Origin: Hephaestia sp. MAHUQ-44
GTDB taxonomy: Bacteria > Pseudomonadota > Alphaproteobacteria > Sphingomonadales > Sphingomonadaceae
NCBI RefSeq assembly: GCF_023806085.1
Contig: NZ_JAMSLX010000009.1
Coordinates: 62,001-126,000 of the forward strand
Direction: 5' to 3'
Length of the DNA stretch: 64,000 nt
The notes beneath the pieces are model-generated. The model had not been told where the DNA came from. It worked only from the letters and a program-made list of their open reading frames with translations, and did no database searches. The translations under genes and the position numbers were made by a program. Within the stretch, counting starts at the first letter, position 1, and each line of letters begins with the position of its first letter. Shown one piece after another: positions 58,191 to 64,000 of this stretch.

Positions 58191-58193
58191 TCG

Positions 58194-58952
58194 ATGCCCG
58201 CTAACCAAACGTCGACGGGCCGGGAATGCGCGCGCGGGCGGTTCCACACCGCCCGCGCGATCGTGCTCCTCTTGCTGGTCGGCGCGGGCGCGATCGGCGT
58301 GTCGCCCGCCGCATCCACGCCGCCCGCCGAGCCCAATACGCTTCCCGATCCGCGTCATCCTTACGCCGCCGCGATCAGCGAGGCGACGACACGGTTCGGC
58401 ATCCCGGCGGCATGGATACGCGCGGTCATCCGCGTCGAGAGCGGCGGCGATCCGCACGCGATCTCGCCGGCTGGCGCCGTCGGGTTGATGCAGGTGATGC
58501 CCTCGACATGGGAAGCCCTGACGGCACGCCATTCGCTCGGCCGCGATCCCTTCGACACGCGCGCAAACATTCTCGCCGGCACCGCCTATCTCCGCGAATT
58601 GATCGACCGCTATACGGACCTGCCGACCGCGCTCGCCGCCTACAATGCGGGACCGGCTCGGGTCGATGCTTGGCGTACACGCGGGGGCGCATTGCCGACC
58701 GAAACGGTCGCCTATGTGGCGCGCCTCGCGCCATTGATCGGCACGTCTGACAGCAGTTCGCTGGCTGCGATGCCGATCGCTGTCGCACCGTCATGGCGCG
58801 CAGCCGGCTTGTTCCCGCAACGCAGCGGCGACGCCATTCCAGCATCCATGAACGCGCCGCCATCGCGCGGTGGGACTATCCTCGTCGCGCCCTCAATCGT
58901 CGTCGCACACGACCATCGCGATGGTCTGTTCGTCCCGCTTTCCGGCTCGTGA
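58194..58952 (+). CDS. Lytic transglycosylase (SLT domain)
   Basis: A 252-residue exported enzyme that opens peptidoglycan for the transfer apparatus. It has an N-terminal hydrophobic export segment (AIVLLLLVGAGAIGVSPAAS). The SLT domain spans residues about 55-165: RFGIPAAWIRAVIRVESGGD (catalytic Glu in ES), AVGLMQVMPSTW and TALAAYNAGPARVDAW. The C-terminal 80 residues are low-complexity. It starts 3 bases after the DUF736 stop. Confidence 0.9.
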   Translation: MPANQTSTGRECARGRFHTARAIVLLLLVGAGAIGVSPAASTPPAEPNTLPDPRHPYAAAISEATTRFGIPAAWIRAVIRVESGGDPHAISPAGAVGLMQVMPSTWEALTARHSLGRDPFDTRANILAGTAYLRELIDRYTDLPTALAAYNAGPARVDAWRTRGGALPTETVAYVARLAPLIGTSDSSSLAAMPIAVAPSWRAAGLFPQRSGDAIPASMNAPPSRGGTILVAPSIVVAHDHRDGLFVPLSGS

Positions 58953-59267
58953 TCGTGACATCGCGACACCGCCGCTCCGCCGACAGCGTGCAGCCGGATC
59001 GACCGTTGCCGGGAGGTTTCGCGTGGGGAGAGGTTTATGCCTGCTCAGTCGTCCCCAGCATCCGGCGTGGAGCGGCTCGCCTCAAGGACGACGGGGCCCC
59101 ACCATTTTTTACGGCGATCCGGCCGCAGTCCATCATCACCAACCGCATCGCCGCGCCGGAAAAAATCGTGACCCCCATCGCCGCTGGCGCGGTCGCTTCG
59201 CGATCCTTGACCCGACCCGCTCCACACCGGGCAGCATCGTCACCTTTTCATTCATCAGGAGGCGACG
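58953..59267 (+). other. Intergenic leader before a small gene
   Basis: No gene with credible features. It includes two poly-purine/T patches (CCATTTTTTACGG and GGAAAAAATCG) and ends in the strong ribosome site AGGAGG at 59257-59262. Confidence 0.4.
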
Positions 59268-59423
59268 ATGACGTTCTACGAACATATCAGCGAACTGCGG
59301 GCGGAACTCTCGGCGAACACCAGCGCGAAGGAAATCCGTCAAATCCGGCGCGAACTCAACGCCGCGCTGACGAAGCTGGCGCGCGGCCAGGCAGGATTCG
59401 ATACCGCGATCCGATCGGGCTGA
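59268..59423 (+). CDS. Small helical protein upstream of the relaxase
   Basis: A 51-residue protein with an excellent AGGAGG site: MTFYEHISELRAELSANTSA then KEIRQIRRELNAALTKLARG. It is predicted fully helical with alternating charges, resembling a coiled-coil accessory protein. Position just before the relaxase suggests a transfer role, unproven. Confidence 0.6.
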   Translation: MTFYEHISELRAELSANTSAKEIRQIRRELNAALTKLARGQAGFDTAIRSG

Positions 59424-59787
59424 CGACGCAATCGACCAGCGGAAGCGGCGCGCATCAAGTGCCGCTTCCGCTCCCTTCCGGCCAGTGCCGTGATCGCATG
59501 CACGCTGGCGACCTTCAGCGTCGCGTTCGACAGCCTCTCGGTCGGACACGAGGGCAACCGGACCGACTGCGTTGGGAAACGGTGAGGGGGGAATTTGGCG
59601 ACAGACGGGACAGGAAAGTCGGGGAGGCAGCACGGCGAGATAAAAGGGGCGCCAGTCACCGGCGTCTATGTGGTTGTATAGATAAGGCAATTTTGTCGGG
59701 CACGCAGCTAGGCTGTCTGGCACCTTTTGGCGCAACGCCAGCATTTCCGCCATTTTTGCGTCTGGCACCCCGCGATCGGGGCGGCTT
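59424..59787 (+). other. Intergenic region upstream of the relaxase, candidate oriT
   Basis: About 360 bases without a gene. GTCTGGCACC occurs twice in direct orientation (59715-59724 and 59760-59769). Between them is the short inverted repeat TGGCG-CAA-CGCCA near 59727-59740. Upstream is an AT-richer patch (GTATAGATAAGGCAATTTTG). Repeats, an inverted repeat and an AT-rich patch next to the relaxase gene are the usual features of an origin of transfer; the nick site cannot be assigned. Confidence 0.4.
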
Positions 59788-61533
59788 ATGAGCCGGAACG
59801 ACGATGATTTCCGGGTTCGGCCCGGAAAGAGCAGGGACTCGAGTGCCGGCGGCGCACGCAAGGCCCAGAGCCTCGCAGCACAGGTCCGGCGGGCGGCGGC
59901 GAAGGCGGGCTACACGCGGCGAGGCCCGGTCACCGGCCGAGGCACCGGTCATCGCGGGCGCGGCCGCATCGCGCGCCTCCGCACGACCGGGCGGAACGCG
60001 AACCGGCGTGTCGTCATCAAGGCGCGCGTCGTCCGGCACCAGGGGATGCGGTTTCGCGCCGCCCCGCTTGCTCGTCACATCGCCTATCTGAAGCGCGATG
60101 GCGTCACGCGCGATGGGCGCGATGCCGATCTGTTCGATGCGCGGTCCGAGCGCGCCGACGGCGCCGCTTTCGCTGAACGATGCGACGAGGACCGTCACCA
60201 TTTCCGATTCATCGTCAGCCCCGAGGATGCCGGCGACATGGCGGACCTGCGCGCCTTCACTCGCGAGCTGATGCGCGACATGGCGGCCGATCTCGACACC
60301 GAACTCGACTGGGTTGCGGTCGATCATTGGAACACCGACAATCCGCACATCCACGTTCTGGTTCGCGGCGTCGCTGACGACGGCAGCGATCTTGTGATCG
60401 ATCGCGACTATATCCGCGAGGGGATGCGCGGTCGCGCCGAGGATCGCGTCACCGTCGAACTCGGCCCGCGCAGCGCCCGCGACATCCGCTCGGCACTGGA
60501 ACGCGAGGTCGATGCCGAGCGCTGGACCAGCCTCGACCGGACGATCCAGCGGCACATTGATGACGTCACCCGCACGATCGACCTGCGGCCGGCGGGCGGG
60601 GACGATCACGAGATGCGCCGCCTGCTGCTCGGCCGCACCGCGACGCTCGAGCGGCTTGGCCTCGCGGAGAAATTGGGGCCGGCATTATGGAGCATCCGCC
60701 CGGACGCCGATCGCGTGCTGCGCGATCTCTCGATCCGCACCGACATCATCAAGACGATGCACCGCGCCATGTCCGGCCAGGGCCAGGCGCCCGACCCCGC
60801 GACCTTCGCGCTCCACGATGGCGCACCGACCGATCCGGTCATAGGCCGGCTGGTCGAACGCGGCCTGCACGACGAGCTTCACGGCACAGCCTATGCGGTG
60901 ATCGACGGCGCCGACGGCCGGCTGCATCATCTCACCTTCAGCGATCTCGACATGACCGGCGACGAGCCACCCGGTGCGATCGTCGAGCTTCGCTCCTGGC
61001 AGGACAGGAATGGTCGTGACCGGCTGTCGCTCGCGACCCGCTCCGACCTCCCCCTCGAAGCGCAGGTCGCAGCACCCGGCGCCACCTGGCTCGATCGGCA
61101 ACTCGTCGCGCGCGAGCCCGTCGCGACCGGCAATGGCTTCGGCATGACGATCCGTGACGCGATGGACGCTCGCGCGCGGCATCTCGAAGCCGAAGGGCTG
61201 GCCCAGCGGCGCGGACGCGGTTTCCTGTTCGCGCAGGATCTGATCGGCACGCTGCGGGGACGCGAGCTGACCGCCGCGGCCGATGCGATCGCCGCGCGCA
61301 CCGGGCTTGCCCATAAGCCCTCGGCCGCCGGCGAGTATGTGAGCGGGATCTACCGCGAGCGGGTGACGCTCTCCTCGGGCCGCTACGCGATGATCGACAA
61401 CGGGCTCGGCTTCCAACTCGTGCCCTGGCGACCTGCGCTCGACCAGCATCTCGGCCAGCACATCACCGGCACGATGGGTCACGGCGGCAGCGTCGACTGG
61501 ACGCTCGGCCGCGGTCGCGGACTCGGCGTGTGA
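59788..61533 (+). CDS. Conjugative relaxase with DUF3363 domain (VirD2-like)
   Basis: A 581-residue relaxase that nicks oriT and pilots the strand. The basic N terminus (GRGTGHRGRGRIARLRTTGR) is followed by the relaxase core. The three-His metal motif is at residues about 180-195 in VDHWNTDNPHIHVLVRG (HxDxPHxH). The expected nucleophilic Tyr is probably YIREG near residue 210 or an earlier Tyr (AYLKRDGV). Residues about 300-575 are the DUF3363 region (GLVERG-like GRLVERGLHDELHGTAYAVI). A candidate oriT lies directly upstream and TraG downstream. Confidence 0.92.
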   Translation: MSRNDDDFRVRPGKSRDSSAGGARKAQSLAAQVRRAAAKAGYTRRGPVTGRGTGHRGRGRIARLRTTGRNANRRVVIKARVVRHQGMRFRAAPLARHIAYLKRDGVTRDGRDADLFDARSERADGAAFAERCDEDRHHFRFIVSPEDAGDMADLRAFTRELMRDMAADLDTELDWVAVDHWNTDNPHIHVLVRGVADDGSDLVIDRDYIREGMRGRAEDRVTVELGPRSARDIRSALEREVDAERWTSLDRTIQRHIDDVTRTIDLRPAGGDDHEMRRLLLGRTATLERLGLAEKLGPALWSIRPDADRVLRDLSIRTDIIKTMHRAMSGQGQAPDPATFALHDGAPTDPVIGRLVERGLHDELHGTAYAVIDGADGRLHHLTFSDLDMTGDEPPGAIVELRSWQDRNGRDRLSLATRSDLPLEAQVAAPGATWLDRQLVAREPVATGNGFGMTIRDAMDARARHLEAEGLAQRRGRGFLFAQDLIGTLRGRELTAAADAIAARTGLAHKPSAAGEYVSGIYRERVTLSSGRYAMIDNGLGFQLVPWRPALDQHLGQHITGTMGHGGSVDWTLGRGRGLGV

Positions 61534-61564
61534 TGCCATTCCCTTGCAACCTGGAGCAATTGCG

Positions 61565-63625
61565 ATGAACGCCACCAAGATCCTGTGGGGTCAGGTCATC
61601 ACCGTCTTCACGATCGTGCTCGGCGCGATCTGGGGAGCGACGCAATGGACCGCCCATGCGCTCGCCTATCAGCCAGAGCTCGGCGCGCCGTGGTTCATGC
61701 TGCGCGACTGGCCAATCTATCCGCCACCGGCCTTCTTCTGGTGGTGGTTCGGCTATGATGCCTATGCCCCGAAAATCTTCGTCACCGGCGCGTTCATCGC
61801 GGCGTCCGGCGGGATCCTCGCGATCATCATCGCGATCGCCATGTCGGTGTGGCGCGCCCGTGAGGCGAAGAAGGCCGAAACCTATGGCTCGGCGCGCTGG
61901 GCGACCGAACAGGAGGTGCGCAAGGCCGGGATGCTCGGCGATCGCGGCGTGGTGCTCGGACGGCTCGAACCGCATTATCTGCGCCATGACGGGCCTGAGC
62001 ATATCCTGTGCTTTGCCCCGACGCGGTCGGGCAAAGGCGTTGGCCTCGTCGTGCCGACCCTGCTCACCTGGCCGGAAAGCTGCATCGTCCATGATATCAA
62101 GGGCGAGAACTGGCAGCTCACCGCCGGCTTCCGCGGGCTCCATGGCCGGGTGCTGTTGTTCGATCCGACCAATCCGGCATCGGCGGCCTACAACCCTCTG
62201 CTCGAAATCCGCAAGGGCGAGTGGGAAGTGCGCGACGCGCAGAACGTAGCTGACGTGCTGGTCGACCCCGAAGGCAGCCTCGAGAAGCGCAACCACTGGG
62301 AGAAGACCAGTCACGCCTTGCTGGTCGGATCGATCCTCCACGTCCTCTATGCCGAAGCCGACAAGACGTTAGCCGGGGTCGCCGCCTTCCTGTCCGACCC
62401 GCGCCGGCCGATCGAGACGACCTTGCGCGCGATGATGACGACGCCACATCTCGGCGACGGCAAGGTCCATCCGGTGGTCGCCTCGGCCGCGCGCGAACTG
62501 CTCAACAAGTCGGACAACGAACGGTCGGGCGTGCTGTCGACCGCCATGTCGTTCCTGGGCCTCTATCGCGATCCTGTCATCGCCCACGTTACCCGGCGCT
62601 GCGACTGGCGCATCGCCGATCTCGTCAATGGGCCGCAGCCCGTGTCGCTCTATCTCGTCGTCCCGCCGTCCGACATCAGCCGAACCAAGCCGCTGATCCG
62701 CCTGATCCTCAACCAGATTGGTCGCCGATTGACCGAGGAACTCAATCCCAAAGGCAATCGGCATCGCGTGCTGATGGTGCTCGACGAATTCGCCGCGCTC
62801 GGACGACTCGACTTTTTCGAGGCGGCTCTCGCCTTCATGGCGGGCTATGGCCTCAAGGCGATGCTGATCGCCCAAAGCCTCAACCAGGTCGACAAGGCCT
62901 ATGGGCAGAACAACTCGATCCTCGACAATTGCCACGTCCGGGTAAGCTTCTCCACCAACGACGAACGCACCGCCAAGCGGCTCTCCGACGCGCTCGGGAC
63001 CGCGACCGAGCTGCGCGCGATGAAGAATTATGCCGGGCACCGCCTCAGCCCGTGGCTCGGTCACCTCATGGTGTCGCGGACCGAGACGTCGCGGCCGCTG
63101 CTCACCCCGGGCGAGGTGATGCAGCTTCCCGCCAATGACGAGATCGTCATGGTGTCGGGCCTCGCGCCGATCCGTGGCACCAAGGCGCGCTATTATGTCG
63201 ATCCGCAATTCCAGGGGCGCATCCTCCCGCCGCCCAAGGCACCGGCGACGACCATGGCACATCTGCCCAGCGATGATTGGACCAGCCTTGATCCGGTTCC
63301 GCCACCGGTGCCGCCCCCGCCCGCGCGGGAAGCGGCCCCGCCGTCGCCGCAGGCGGATGCACCGCAAGCTACCGATGACGCCGATACCAGCGAAGCCACC
63401 ACGGAGACCGGAACCGACAATACCAATGGCGGGATCCGGCAGGATCCGGCGATTGAACGCCATGAGGATATCGCCCCGCCCGCGAAGGCGCCCGACGGCG
63501 AATTCGACTTCGATGCGCCACCCCCCGACGAGGAAGCGAGCCAGCTCCGTCGCGCCGCCGACCGGACCATGTCCGGCAATGCCCGGCGCGCGGCGCTTGA
63601 TCCAGATGACGGGATCGAGCTGTGA
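61565..63625 (+). CDS. traG: Type IV coupling protein TraG/VirD4
   Basis: A 686-residue inner-membrane ATPase. There are two to three N-terminal transmembrane segments (ILWGQVITVFTIVLGAIW, ITGAFIAASGG-like FIAASGGILAIIIAIAMSVW). Walker A is ILCFAPTRSGKGVGLVVPTL (residue about 150) and Walker B is VLMVLDEFAALGRLDFFEAA (about 407), followed by IAQSLNQVDKAYGQNNSIL. The C-terminal 120 residues are Pro/Asp-rich and disordered. It docks the relaxosome to the type IV secretion channel. The stop overlaps the next start (GTGA). Confidence 0.94.
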   Translation: MNATKILWGQVITVFTIVLGAIWGATQWTAHALAYQPELGAPWFMLRDWPIYPPPAFFWWWFGYDAYAPKIFVTGAFIAASGGILAIIIAIAMSVWRAREAKKAETYGSARWATEQEVRKAGMLGDRGVVLGRLEPHYLRHDGPEHILCFAPTRSGKGVGLVVPTLLTWPESCIVHDIKGENWQLTAGFRGLHGRVLLFDPTNPASAAYNPLLEIRKGEWEVRDAQNVADVLVDPEGSLEKRNHWEKTSHALLVGSILHVLYAEADKTLAGVAAFLSDPRRPIETTLRAMMTTPHLGDGKVHPVVASAARELLNKSDNERSGVLSTAMSFLGLYRDPVIAHVTRRCDWRIADLVNGPQPVSLYLVVPPSDISRTKPLIRLILNQIGRRLTEELNPKGNRHRVLMVLDEFAALGRLDFFEAALAFMAGYGLKAMLIAQSLNQVDKAYGQNNSILDNCHVRVSFSTNDERTAKRLSDALGTATELRAMKNYAGHRLSPWLGHLMVSRTETSRPLLTPGEVMQLPANDEIVMVSGLAPIRGTKARYYVDPQFQGRILPPPKAPATTMAHLPSDDWTSLDPVPPPVPPPPAREAAPPSPQADAPQATDDADTSEATTETGTDNTNGGIRQDPAIERHEDIAPPAKAPDGEFDFDAPPPDEEASQLRRAADRTMSGNARRAALDPDDGIEL

Positions 63626-64000
63626 AGAACCCGCGCATCAAATATACGATCCGCCTGCCAGCCGATCTCACGCGCCGGCTCGCGGACCATGCCCGCGCCC
63701 GACGAGCCTCGCAGACGGCAGTGGTCGAGGCGGCGCTGGAATCGTTCCTGTCGCCCGATGGCGCCGAGCGGCTCGAAGCCGCGCTCGCCCGGCGCCTCGA
63801 CCACCTCTCGCGTCAGCTCGACCGGGCAGCGTGGAATCTGGATCTCTCGAACGAGACGCTCGCCTTGTTCATCCGCTTCTGGCTGACCAGCACAGCGCCC
63901 TTGCCGAACACGGCAATGAAAGCGGCGCAGGCAGTGGGAAAGGAGCGGTGGGAGCGGTTCATCGATAGCCTCACCAAGCGTATGGAGGTCGGCCCGCGGC
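63622..64000 (+). CDS. CopG-like ribbon-helix-helix protein (runs off the right edge)
   Basis: At least 126 residues from the GTG at 63622: IKYTIRLPADLTRRLADHAR then ASQTAVVEAALESFLSPDG, a ribbon-helix-helix DNA-binding N terminus, followed by a long helix (LARRLDHLSRQLDRAAWNLD) and a hydrophobic helix ALFIRFWLTS. In related elements this gene links traG to the trb pilus operon and is annotated as a CopG-family regulator. Confidence 0.82.
   Translation, partial: MKNPRIKYTIRLPADLTRRLADHARARRASQTAVVEAALESFLSPDGAERLEAALARRLDHLSRQLDRAAWNLDLSNETLALFIRFWLTSTAPLPNTAMKAAQAVGKERWERFIDSLTKRMEVGPR

Noticed and set aside
1..64000. CRISPR arrays, tRNA and rRNA genes
   Set aside because: No regularly spaced repeats of CRISPR type, no cloverleaf with CCA-type acceptor and no rRNA-like conserved stretch was noticed; a tRNAscan/Infernal run would be decisive.

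Overview
The window is high-GC DNA that reads as a sphingomonad-type alphaproteobacterium (Sphingomonas, Sphingobium or Novosphingobium relatives). Grounds for this: an alphaproteobacterial direct-repeat SOS box (GTTC-N7-GTTC), an HWE-family sensor kinase, a RpiR-controlled iol operon, and a conjugative-element backbone with DUF736, DUF2840, S26/TraF, DUF3363 relaxase and TraG genes of the kind common in sphingomonads. The species cannot be fixed from sequence reading alone. No rRNA, tRNA or CRISPR array was seen.

Region 1 (1-9,340) is a myo-inositol catabolic locus. A minus-strand operon iolC-iolD-iolE-iolB-iolA has 4-base ATGA overlaps at the first three junctions. Next to it is a RpiR/SIS regulator, and divergently two tandem Gfo/Idh/MocA dehydrogenases of the IolG type. 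Repeated and palindromic sites in the intergenic regions are candidate operators.

Region 2 (9,341-13,900) is a decay zone. It holds frameshifted remnants of a nucleosidase, a DUF421 membrane protein, an isochorismatase-like hydrolase and a YciE/YciF-like protein, an IS3 fragment, and a complete 1,522-bp IS3-family element. The element has interrupted a gene that was translationally coupled to the DUF421 gene.

Region 3 (13,800-22,900) is rich in DNA-repair and stress genes: DUF1810, two divergent SRAP genes around a perfect SOS box, a secreted nuclease, AlkB, PRC-barrel, DUF2171, an HWE kinase, an LigD-Xth operon in which LigD lacks its phosphoesterase domain, DUF3606, and a third SRAP gene that is now a pseudogene.

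Region 4 (about 22,900 to the right edge) is an integrative/conjugative or plasmid-like element. Backbone genes are ArdC-like antirestriction, ParB, a 1,449-residue methylase-helicase of the strawberry-notch type, a Toprim protein, DUF2493, three DUF736 paralogues, HU, RepA with downstream iteron-like repeats, DUF2840, TraF-type peptidase, lytic transglycosylase, relaxase, TraG/VirD4 coupling protein and a ribbon-helix-helix protein. Cargo and defence genes are ParDE, a single-chain nucleotidyltransferase-HEPN protein, a LysR-controlled trio of oxidoreductases, VapBC, and a five-gene system at 43,037-49,251. That system pairs a double-GHKL ATPase, a receiver-domain protein and a modification-dependent-type restriction enzyme with a convergent vsr-dcm pair, and is the best candidate for a little-described defence system. 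A compact multi-stem element at 52,550-52,650 is the best candidate for an undescribed structured nucleic acid.

Small indels and in-frame stops are unusually frequent in the small genes, while the large ORFs are intact. This is either real decay or residual assembly error, and is flagged where it matters.
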